Assembly (NCBI RefSeq): GCF_000981225.1
Contig: NZ_LAJC01000017.1
Span: 1-64,000, forward strand
DNA: 64,000 nt
Direction of reading: 5' to 3'
Source of the DNA: Allosalinactinospora lopnorensis
Lineage (GTDB): Bacteria > Actinomycetota > Actinomycetes > Streptosporangiales > Streptosporangiaceae
The first letter of the stretch is position 1. Every line of letters begins with the position of its first letter. The position numbers were made by a program, and so were the translations under genes. The notes beneath the pieces were generated by a model. That model was not told the DNA's origin. It did no database searches and worked only from the letters and a program-made list of their open reading frames with translations. Below are positions 1 through 7,026 of this stretch, in pieces.

Positions 1-1575
1 CCCTGGCCGAGGCCGGCCCGGCCCTGGCCGACGTGGCCGCCACCGCGGCCCACCCGCCGCGACCACCACCCCTGCCGGGCTGTTGTGGTGGCCTGCAGCA
101 CCGGCGAGGCCGCCGCGGCACTGGAAGCACTGGCCGCAGGAGTGCCCCATCCCGCCCTGGTGGGGCCGCGGGCGGCTGCGCGGCGCCGTCCACGCGTGGT
201 GTTCGTCTATCCCGGCCACGGCCACCACACCGAGTCCATGGGGCGCGGCCTCAGCCAGCACGAACCCGTCTACGCCGAGGCGCTGGCCCACGCCCACACC
301 GCGCTGGAGCCCCACCTCGACCAGCCGCCGTGGACACCGGGAAGCGGCCGACCTTTGGTGGGCATGCACACCACCCAACCGGCCGGGGTGGCCCACCAGA
401 TCGCGCTGACCGCGTTGTTGGCCCACTGGGGTCTCACCCCGGATGCGGTGGTGGGCCACAGCGCCGGCGAGGTCGCCGCCGCCCATGCCGCCAACATCTT
501 GTCCCTGGCCCAGGCCGCGCATCTGGTCGCCGAGCGCAGCCGCCTGCTGCAACGCGCCGCATCCCGGGGCGGGATCGCAGCCGTGATTCTCGGCGCCGAA
601 CAGGCGCACGCCGCGTTGGCCGCCTATCCCGGGCTGCGTGTGGCCGCTGTCAACGGGGCGCGCTCCTGTGTGGTCGCCGGCCCGCACCCCGACCTGCACC
701 ACCTGTGCGGACGCCTCAACGCCGATGGCATCACCACCCGTCTGATGCCCGATGCGACCCCCGCTCACCATCCCGACCTGCTGGCCGACGAGGCCGCCCA
801 ACTCGCCGCCGCCCTGCAGGGCCTCGCCCCCCAGCCGGGCACGATCCCGCTGTATTCCACCGCCACCGGCCGCCGCATCACCGGCACCGACCTAGATTCG
901 GCCTACTGGGAACACCAGCTGCTGAGCACCGTGCAGCTGCACCCCACCATCCAGACCCTGGCCCAGGACGGGCCGCCGTGCGTGTTCATCGTGCTGGGTG
1001 CGCGCCCGGTGCTGGCCGCCGACCTCGCCGACACCCTGGCCCGCCTGCCCGGCCATGAGGCCGCTGATCCGCCGGTCATCAGTCGCCGCGCCGAGGCCGC
1101 CGAACACACCGGTTGGCTCGGTGTCCTGGCTGCGGCCTACACCCGCGGCCTGGTCCCGCGCTGGCCCGCCCCCACCGGCCTGCCCGCCGCTGAGTTGCCC
1201 CCGCGCGCTTGGGCCCGTCCCACCCCGGGACGTCGTCCACACCGTGCGGATCTCAGCCAGCGTCTGGCCCAGGCTCGCACCGCCGGCCAGCGACGCGCGG
1301 CCATCACCGCCGCCCTGACCGCCTTGATCGCTCCCCTCCTAGCCGCCCGCCGCGGCGACCCCACCGAGCTGGCCCCCGATGCCGACCTCACCGAACTGGG
1401 CCTGGAATCGCTCACCGTGGTCGCGCTGCGCTACCAGATCACCCGCCTGGCCCCCGAGCTGGCCGACCTGCCCACTACCCACCTCCTCGTTCCCGGTGGC
1501 GCCACCACCGTGCAGCGCCTGGCCACCGCCATCGAGAACCACCTCACCGCCACCGAGCACCGGGCCTGCGCATGA
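1..1575 (+). CDS. Polyketide synthase 3' part: acyltransferase and acyl-carrier domains, frameshifted near the start, 5' end outside window
   Basis: The acyltransferase region carries the nucleophile motif GHSAGE (Ser about residue 126, counted from the ATG at 85) and a later AHHPDL that fits the second catalytic His. Its first core motif is the unusual VYPGHGHH instead of the common FPGQGSQ. After a linker, DLTELGLESL (Ser about 442) is the phosphopantetheine attachment site of a carrier protein, and the protein ends shortly after it. Upstream, bases 3-53 encode LAEAGPALADVAATAAH, a typical ketosynthase-to-AT linker, in another frame; one extra C near base 54 separates the two frames. The gene is therefore the end of a KS-AT-ACP synthase whose front lies outside the window. 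Loading of an extender unit and its transfer to the carrier is known for the family. The product and extender choice cannot be read by eye. Confidence 0.82.
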   Translation, partial: PWPRPARPWPTWPPPRPTRRDHHPCRAVVVACSTGEAAAALEALAAGVPHPALVGPRAAARRRPRVVFVYPGHGHHTESMGRGLSQHEPVYAEALAHAHTALEPHLDQPPWTPGSGRPLVGMHTTQPAGVAHQIALTALLAHWGLTPDAVVGHSAGEVAAAHAANILSLAQAAHLVAERSRLLQRAASRGGIAAVILGAEQAHAALAAYPGLRVAAVNGARSCVVAGPHPDLHHLCGRLNADGITTRLMPDATPAHHPDLLADEAAQLAAALQGLAPQPGTIPLYSTATGRRITGTDLDSAYWEHQLLSTVQLHPTIQTLAQDGPPCVFIVLGARPVLAADLADTLARLPGHEAADPPVISRRAEAAEHTGWLGVLAAAYTRGLVPRWPAPTGLPAAELPPRAWARPTPGRRPHRADLSQRLAQARTAGQRRAAITAALTALIAPLLAARRGDPTELAPDADLTELGLESLTVVALRYQITRLAPELADLPTTHLLVPGGATTVQRLATAIENHLTATEHRACA

Positions 1576-1818
1576 ACACACCACCCCCTCACCACTTCGG
1601 CCGCACCCCATTGCTTGGGCCGGCGTGCCGGCACCGGGGACGAAGTCCACACCGCGTGCTGCCCCCGGGCGTCCACCACCGCCGGACCAAGACCCCCGGC
1701 CTGACCTCCTGGGGCACTGCCGGCTCATGGCCGCGCCCTGCTTGTTCCCCTCGGGCTTCTGCTCCCCGGCGGGGCGTGGCCACCTGCCCATACCCGCCCA
1801 CACCCTCGTGAGGATTCC
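1576..1818. other. Intergenic stretch, no supported gene
   Basis: An 80-codon frame starts with an ATG overlapping the PKS stop (ATGA), but its product is Pro/Arg/His-rich low-complexity sequence with no recognisable motif. It looks like non-coding GC-rich DNA. Confidence 0.5.
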
Positions 1819-2655
1819 ATGCACCACCTCTCCGACGATGATGACGAGGTCTGCCTCACCGCCTGTCCTCAGATTCCCATCAACACCGGTGAACCCAGCA
1901 TTGCCCGGGTCTATGACGCGGTGTTGGGCGGCAAGGACAACTTCGCCGTAGATAGGGAGGTCGCGGTCAAATTCGTTGAGGTGCCAGGGGCCGGCGAGAT
2001 GCCCTTCGACAACCGGCGCTGGCTGGCCCGGGTCACCCGGTGGCTGGTGGGCGAGGCCGGAATCCGCCAGATCATCGACCTGGGTTCCGGCCTGCCCACC
2101 ACCAGCAGCATCCACCAGTTCGCCGGCCAGGTGGCCGGCGACGTCCGGGTGGTCTATGTGGACAACGACCCCATCGTGCTCGCCCACGGACGCGCCCTGC
2201 TGGTGGAGAACGACCGCACCACCGTTGTCACCGCCGACGTGCGCGACCCCGACAGCATCTTCACCAACCCCGACCTGCGGGCGCTGATCGACCTGGAACA
2301 ACCGTTCGCGGTGCTGCTGGCCAGCGTGCTGCACCACCTGCCCGAGGGCGAGGACCAGCGGGTGGCCGCCGAGTTGCGTGCCTACCTGCACTCCGGCTGC
2401 TACCTCGCCATCGCCAACTTCCACGACCCCGGCCCCAGCGACCCGCGCGCCCGCGGGATCGAGACCGCGCTGGTCGAGGGTGGACTGGGCTCGGGGTGGG
2501 TGCGCCCCTGGCCCCAGCACCGCATGTACTTCGGCGGGCTCGACCTCGTTGAGCCGGGGCTGTGCCCGGTCAACGAGTGGAAACCCGACGCCGAGACCCC
2601 CACCGACTCGCCCGTGCACCACCTCTACCTCGGCGGTGTGGGCTACCACCCCTGA
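1819..2655 (+). CDS. DUF574-family SAM-dependent methyltransferase, first copy
   Basis: A 278-residue protein of the actinobacterial S-adenosyl methyltransferase family (Methyltransf_19/DUF574). It has the family opening PSIARVYDAVLGGKDNFAVD, a glycine-rich SAM-site motif IIDLGSGLPTT, the acidic strand VVYVDNDPIVLAH that would hold the SAM ribose, and VLLASVLHHLPEGED. Length and motif order look complete. The family is abundant in streptomycete-type genomes and its substrates are mostly unknown. A close paralogue follows on the same strand, so the two probably arose by tandem duplication. The adjacent PKS remnant makes a tailoring role possible, but nothing in the sequence demonstrates it. 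Confidence 0.87.
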   Translation: MHHLSDDDDEVCLTACPQIPINTGEPSIARVYDAVLGGKDNFAVDREVAVKFVEVPGAGEMPFDNRRWLARVTRWLVGEAGIRQIIDLGSGLPTTSSIHQFAGQVAGDVRVVYVDNDPIVLAHGRALLVENDRTTVVTADVRDPDSIFTNPDLRALIDLEQPFAVLLASVLHHLPEGEDQRVAAELRAYLHSGCYLAIANFHDPGPSDPRARGIETALVEGGLGSGWVRPWPQHRMYFGGLDLVEPGLCPVNEWKPDAETPTDSPVHHLYLGGVGYHP

Positions 2656-2743
2656 CCCGGCACACACCCTTTCCTTCTCACTCATGCGCCACCGAGTGCT
2701 GAAGGCAGCGCACCGCCCCGAAACCACAAAGGACTTCCCACCG

Positions 2744-3571
2744 ATGACCGATGATGCCGATCCGTGCTCCAATATCCCGCCGAGGATCGACACCAGCCAC
2801 CCGCATTCGGCGCGGATCTGGAACTACTGGTTGGGTGGCAAGGACTACTACCCCATCGATCGGGAGATGGGCGAGCGGATCCAGCAAATCTTTCCCGGCA
2901 TCGTCGACTACGCGCTCCAGGATCGGGCGTTCCTCGGTCGCGCGGTGCGCCACCTCGCCGGGGAGGTCGGCATCGACCAGTTCCTCGACATCGGCACCGG
3001 GTTGCCCACCGTCGACAACACCCATGAGGTCGCCCAGAACATAACGCCGCGGGCCCGCGGCGTCTACGTCGACAACGACCCTCTTGTGCTGGCGCACGCC
3101 CGCGCGCTGCTGGTGGGTTCTCCTGAGGGGGCGACCGACTACATCGACGCCGACCTGCGCGAGCCGGAGACGATCCTGCGGGAGGCCGCTCAGACGTTGG
3201 ACTTCCGCCGCCCTGTGGGGTTAATGCTGCTGGGGGTCGTCAACTTCATCGCCGATGACGCTGAGGCGCGCTCCATCATTCGCCGGCTCAGCGACGCCCT
3301 GCCCCCGGGCAGCTACCTCGCCCTCGCCCATCCCACCATTGCGGTCGCCGATGCGCAGATGCGCGCCGACTTCCAGATGGCGGTGCAGGCGTGGAATCGG
3401 TCCGGCGAACCCAAGCTCGTCCTGCGCTCCCCAGAGCAGCTCGGTTACCTGCTCGACGGCCTGGAGCTGCTAGAGCCCGGCATCGTCACCTGCGCCCGGT
3501 GGCGGCCCGATCCCCTCGACATCGGGGAGATCCGTGAGGTGCCCATGCTCGCGGTGATGGCGCGCACGTGA
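2744..3571 (+). CDS. DUF574-family SAM-dependent methyltransferase, second copy
   Basis: A 275-residue paralogue of the preceding gene. It shares the motifs SARIWNYWLGGKDYYPID, FLDIGTGLPT, GVYVDNDPLVLAHARAL and LMLLGVVNFI. The ATG chosen starts MTDDADPCSN just ahead of the conserved N-terminal block; the frame runs open further upstream, but only into sequence that overlaps the first copy and lacks family features. It differs enough from its neighbour (for example IPPRIDTSHP at the N-terminus and a different C-terminal tail) that the duplication is not recent. The substrate is unknown. All SAM-site residues that can be judged by eye are present, so it is probably active. Confidence 0.87.
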   Translation: MTDDADPCSNIPPRIDTSHPHSARIWNYWLGGKDYYPIDREMGERIQQIFPGIVDYALQDRAFLGRAVRHLAGEVGIDQFLDIGTGLPTVDNTHEVAQNITPRARGVYVDNDPLVLAHARALLVGSPEGATDYIDADLREPETILREAAQTLDFRRPVGLMLLGVVNFIADDAEARSIIRRLSDALPPGSYLALAHPTIAVADAQMRADFQMAVQAWNRSGEPKLVLRSPEQLGYLLDGLELLEPGIVTCARWRPDPLDIGEIREVPMLAVMART

Positions 3572-3719
3572 GGCCACCGCATACCCCCGCGCGGCCACCA
3601 CGACCAGCCCGCCGACCTGCGTGGTGACCGCGCGGGCCCAGCCGGGCTGCGTCCCCGCGAGGGGCGCCGCCCCTCCACACCGTCCTTCGAAACACCCCTT
3701 GATCAGAGGAAAACCTGAC

Positions 3720-4061
3720 ATGGCTCCTTCTCCTATCGACCCCGGTAGCGCCCGCGCCTCCCAGTCCAAGGGCAGGAAGTTCCACACGCAGGGACGCACT
3801 GGGGAGCGGGAATGGTTCTGCCGCTCATGCGCGACCACCGAGATCAGCACTGAGATGCCGGTGGGCTGGTACCGGCTCGATCGCAAGTTCGCTTACATAC
3901 AAGGCCAGGTTGGCAGCGAGAGCCCGTTTGTGCGGCTGGGCCTGTACTGCTCGATCGCATGCTTTGAAAAACAGATTCCGCGTCTTGAGGGCATCGAGGC
4001 TGAGGTGGATTCCGGCGAGGTCGATCCCAGAGAGTTCGACGAGATGAGGCGTCGGCGCTGA
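3720..4061 (+). CDS. Small putative zinc-binding protein, function unknown
   Basis: 113 residues. A CRSC pair near residue 40 and a second CSIACF pair near residue 78 have the spacing of a treble-clef or zinc-ribbon knuckle, the second resembling the end of an MYM/FCS-like finger. The region between reads like a compact beta domain (GWYRLD, FVRLGLYC). The C-terminus is a charged helix ending RRRR. The ATG has an AGAGGA ribosome site about 8 bases ahead. It is followed on the same strand by the clipped EEP fragment and the HAD gene. I do not recognise a named family beyond the metal-binding pattern. Confidence 0.62.
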   Translation: MAPSPIDPGSARASQSKGRKFHTQGRTGEREWFCRSCATTEISTEMPVGWYRLDRKFAYIQGQVGSESPFVRLGLYCSIACFEKQIPRLEGIEAEVDSGEVDPREFDEMRRRR

Positions 4062-4184
4062 CTGCGCCGCATACAGGTTCCCGCGCGTTAGAGGCCGGCC
4101 TGCCACACCGACGCCATAGGGATCCGGGCTACTCCCGGGCAGGCAAGAGGCACCGCCGCAACCGAGGTCGAAAGGAACACCATT

Positions 4185-4460
4185 GTGCCACCCCTGCGTC
4201 TCCTCTCCCGGAACTTGCAGTACGGAGAGGGCCGCGACTCCACCGGTGCCCGCCATGACCGGTGGGAGGCGCTTGCGGAGATGATCCGCGCCAGCGGCGC
4301 CCATATCGTGTTGCTGCAGGAGGCTGCGGGCTGGTGTGAGCACAATTTCCAGCAGGCCGCCCGCGCCGAACGGGACTTAGGGATGCAGGTGCCTTGGGAC
4401 GCGCTGGAGCCGGGCCAGTCCACCACCATGCCGATTCGCCCCTTGTGGCCCCTGCGATGA
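4185..4460 (+). pseudogene. Clipped endonuclease/exonuclease/phosphatase (EEP) N-terminus, copy A
   Basis: 91 codons from a GTG. RLLSRNLQYGEG and ASGAHIVLLQEAAGW match the first two conserved blocks of EEP-fold phosphodiesterases: the Asn of the NLQYG-type strand and the metal-binding Glu of LLQE. The family normally needs about 250-300 residues and further His/Asp motifs, which are absent here. It stops eight bases before the TTG option of the HAD gene and sixteen before its ATG. The equivalent N-terminus occurs again just after the HAD gene, so the HAD frame may have been inserted into, or recombined between, EEP genes. A functional protein is unlikely. Confidence 0.55.
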
Positions 4461-4476
4461 AAGCCCTTTGAGCGTC

Positions 4477-5304
4477 ATGGACGTCGACACTCTCGTCTTC
4501 GACTTCGCCGGCACCCTTACGTTGCGGCGCAGCACGACGGGTGATCATGTGTACCGGAACCCCACTGGTGCCCACCTACACCAGGTCCTCGCCGAGTACG
4601 GATGCGCGTTGCCCCAGCAGGCGGCCTGCGACCTCGATGACGCCTTCCTGCGGTATCGGCGGTTCGGCGATACCACGGTGATGGCGCTGCTGCTCGAGCA
4701 GACGCTGCACCGCCACGGCATCATCCCGCCCATCTGCCCCAGCGCACTCGCCCACATGGTGATCGAACGCGCCGGAGACCACCCCGTCGATCCCGCGGCT
4801 GCCGCGACCCTGCAACGCCTGCATTCCCGCGGTTATCGCATCCTGATCGCCGCCAATTCCACCCGCACCCGGCGCCAGCGCCAGCGCACGCTCGACCAGG
4901 CGGGACTGTCCTTCATCACCCCGGTGCTCTCAAGCAACGTCGGTACCGCCAAGCCCGACGATGCCTTCTACCAGCACCTCCTCAACACCGCCGGCACACG
5001 CCCGCAGCGGATGCTCTTCGCCGGAAACCAGCTCATCGAGGATGTCCTCGCCCCGCTCAGCCACGGCATGCACGCCTGCCTCGTCGACACCCACCCCGAG
5101 CGCGGCCAAGCAGAGCGCGCCCGCCGTTTCGACACCGTGGTGATCAACCACGTGCGGGAACTGCAGGAGATCCTGCCCACCCGAGCCGTGCCGCACCGCC
5201 GCCAAGCACGAGGGGGGCCAACCACGCAGAAACGTGTGCGCTGGCGCCTCACCACAGCATTCCGCCGGGTTCCGCCCCCATCAAGCAAGGGAGTGATCTG
5301 CTGA
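4477..5304 (+). CDS. HAD-superfamily hydrolase-like protein with atypical motif I
   Basis: About 275 residues. Motif I is VFDFAGTLT, with the nucleophile Asp and Ala two positions later instead of the usual Asp of phosphatases; Ala there is seen in phosphonatase-type HAD enzymes. Motif II is LIAANST, the motif III Lys is in TAKPDDAFY, and motif IV is LFAGNQLIEDV, with Asn where many members have Asp. The helical cap lies between motifs I and II. The start is the ATG giving MDVDTLVFDF; a TTG nine bases earlier is possible. The stop overlaps the next frame as TGATG, so the two were translationally coupled. It could act on a small phospho-compound; the changed motifs make the chemistry uncertain. 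Confidence 0.72.
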   Translation: MDVDTLVFDFAGTLTLRRSTTGDHVYRNPTGAHLHQVLAEYGCALPQQAACDLDDAFLRYRRFGDTTVMALLLEQTLHRHGIIPPICPSALAHMVIERAGDHPVDPAAAATLQRLHSRGYRILIAANSTRTRRQRQRTLDQAGLSFITPVLSSNVGTAKPDDAFYQHLLNTAGTRPQRMLFAGNQLIEDVLAPLSHGMHACLVDTHPERGQAERARRFDTVVINHVRELQEILPTRAVPHRRQARGGPTTQKRVRWRLTTAFRRVPPPSSKGVIC

Positions 5305-5486
5305 TGCACCTGCCCGTGGCCTTGTTCAACTACCAACGCGGCGGAAAACAGCCCGACGGCAGCTACGACTTCACCAGGCTGGCTGCGGCGTTCTCGATCG
5401 GGATCCCCACCCCGGCGCTCATCGTCAGCCTGCCTGGTACGTTCCCACGGCCAGAATCGGTCACTTTTGGTGACTTTGTTCGTTAG
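5304..5486 (+). pseudogene. Clipped EEP-like N-terminus, copy B
   Basis: 60 codons: LFNYQRGGKQPDGSYDFTRL resembles the first strand and helix of endonuclease/exonuclease/phosphatase proteins, and PTPALIVSLPG sits where family members read PALIVLQE. The sequence then ends without the catalytic remainder. The start ATG overlaps the HAD stop. Together with the fragment ahead of the HAD gene it suggests an EEP-HAD-EEP arrangement in which both EEP genes are broken. Confidence 0.45.
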
Positions 5487-5552
5487 ATGCGTTACCGTTG
5501 CCCGGTGCTCGGGGCCTCCCCAAGTCGGAGGAGAGGCGCTGAGCGTGAGGCA

Positions 5553-6272
5553 ATGCCCGATCGACGTCACGTACGTGGGGTGGGGACGCTGGTTAGCGAC
5601 GCGAGCGCATGTCGCGTGTTGCTGTTGGATGCTTGTGGTGTTCTCGTTGGTGAGCCGATGGGGCCGCTGTTCTCGGCGGTGGTTGTGTCGAGCGGTCTCC
5701 ATGAACGGGTCGTGAAGGACGTCTTCCGCGATCAGCTTCGGGATGATCTCTGGAGCGGCCGGATCTCCACCGGTGAGTTCTGGGAGCGCTTCGCGTTCGC
5801 GGTGGGGCTTGATCATGCATCACCTGAGTGGCATGAGGTCCTTGTTGATGCGATGGAGCCATTGCCTGCTGCTGCGCTCGTTCCCGACTGGGCTAATCGG
5901 GCGCGGTTGGCCCTCATCTCGAATCACCGGCACGAATGGTTGCTCCCCGTACTGCGCAAACACGGGTTGGAGCAGTACTTCCATGCGCTGGGAATCTCCA
6001 GCGCGACCGGTGTGGTCAAGCCTGCCCCCGAGGCGTTCCTCCGCGCTCTTGGCGACCACCCGCCGCATGCGGCGTTGTACGTCGATGACAAGGACGCCAA
6101 TGTGCGGGCGGCACACGGGGTAGGTATCGCCGCCGTTCAGGCTGATCCGGGTGGGGCGTGGATCGACGAGGTGGAGAGGTGGCTTGGACCTGAGTCCGGC
6201 AGCGTGCGTGTTCGACCGGAAGTTCATCGACCAGATGCCCGAGATCGTCGCGGGTCTCTCCAAGGAGGTTGA
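5553..6272 (+). CDS. HAD-superfamily hydrolase, first gene of the TrpRS-like operon
   Basis: Motifs of subfamily IA are present: LLLDACGVLVGEP (nucleophile Asp), LALISNHRHEW (motif II Ser), GVVKPAPEAF (motif III Lys) and LYVDDKDANVRAA (motif IV Asp pair). The cap is an alpha-helical insert between motifs I and II. The chosen ATG gives about 239 residues; a GTG at 5580 is equally good and lies nearer the first motif. The gene overlaps the next one by roughly 90 bases, which is long and suggests that the next gene starts late or that this C-terminus is shorter. The substrate is unknown. Context points to a phosphorylated intermediate in the pathway encoded by this operon. Confidence 0.8.
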   Translation: MPDRRHVRGVGTLVSDASACRVLLLDACGVLVGEPMGPLFSAVVVSSGLHERVVKDVFRDQLRDDLWSGRISTGEFWERFAFAVGLDHASPEWHEVLVDAMEPLPAAALVPDWANRARLALISNHRHEWLLPVLRKHGLEQYFHALGISSATGVVKPAPEAFLRALGDHPPHAALYVDDKDANVRAAHGVGIAAVQADPGGAWIDEVERWLGPESGSVRVRPEVHRPDARDRRGSLQGG

Positions 6273-7026
6273 TGACCTACCCGTGCTGGACCGGCACTGG
6301 GTGTTCTACGGAAGTCAGCCCTTGGGGGCCGCACAGGCGACCAGTGATCTGGACGTGCTCCTGGTCCACGACGAGGCAGGGTGGCCAGTCCACCGGCGCA
6401 GCGCGGTGTGGAATGGCATCCCCGTCACGATCTATGTGCTGAACCGCCAGGACCTGTACTCCGACGGAGCGGATCGGCGGTTCGGCGGGTACTTCGCGCT
6501 GAAGCTGTTCGGCCCCTTCATCACCGACAACTCCGCTGATGAGTCAGCTTTGGCCTCGATGGTGGCCGACTTCCTGGCGCCGATTGCCCACGCGAGCGCG
6601 CTGAGGTGGGGCCGGTCGTCATGGAGCGCTGACCAACTTGTCGCTCATGCGCATCTGGCGTTCCTGGACCTGTACCCCGATGCGGCCTCCTACTTGGCCC
6701 GGCTGCACCGGGATCGCGAGCTGTTCCGGCGGGTGTGGCACCACCAGCGTGCTGTCTATCTGACAGCCCTTCAGGCCAACGGGCACGTCCAAGACACTGG
6801 TGATGGTCTCTGGCGCTACGAACCCGATTCCCTCGTCGATGACCTGCCACGGGAGCGGTCGCGGTGCGCGGCGCGGTTCTGGGCATGCGGTGCGGTGTTC
6901 CACGAGTCCGACCCGGGCTTCCCGGACCTCTACTTCCACAAGGCGGACGCCGCGGCGACACGGGCCGAGCAGGGGCACATATACCGCGTTCTTCAACGCG
7001 TGGTGGCGGGCGGTGTTCTGCCATGA
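6184..7026 (+). CDS. Nucleotidyltransferase-fold protein (Pol beta superfamily)
   Basis: The motif HWVFYGSQPLGAAQATSDLD followed by VLLVHD is the GS...DxD signature of DNA-polymerase-beta-type nucleotidyltransferases; the two Asp residues of SDLDV would bind metal and nucleotide. A third carboxylate may lie in IPVTIYVL or after it. The C-terminal half is helical (YLARLHRDRELFRRVWHHQR). The TTG at 6184 is chosen because GGAGAGG lies four bases ahead; a GTG at 6208 or the ATG at 6235 are alternatives. The stop overlaps the next ATG as ATGA, so translation is coupled to the fusion gene. Possible roles are aminoglycoside-type adenylylation, nucleotide transfer to an intermediate, or tRNA/protein modification. 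Confidence 0.75.
   Translation: MDLSPAACVFDRKFIDQMPEIVAGLSKEVDDLPVLDRHWVFYGSQPLGAAQATSDLDVLLVHDEAGWPVHRRSAVWNGIPVTIYVLNRQDLYSDGADRRFGGYFALKLFGPFITDNSADESALASMVADFLAPIAHASALRWGRSSWSADQLVAHAHLAFLDLYPDAASYLARLHRDRELFRRVWHHQRAVYLTALQANGHVQDTGDGLWRYEPDSLVDDLPRERSRCAARFWACGAVFHESDPGFPDLYFHKADAAATRAEQGHIYRVLQRVVAGGVLP

Noticed and set aside
1572-1811. 80-codon frame overlapping the PKS stop as ATGA
   Set aside because: Overlap looks suggestive, but the product is low-complexity Pro/His/Arg sequence with no ribosome site.
1339-2793. 484-codon minus-strand frame opposite the PKS end and first methyltransferase
   Set aside because: It is the antisense of two well-supported genes; Gly/Val-rich composition is typical of a high-GC shadow frame.
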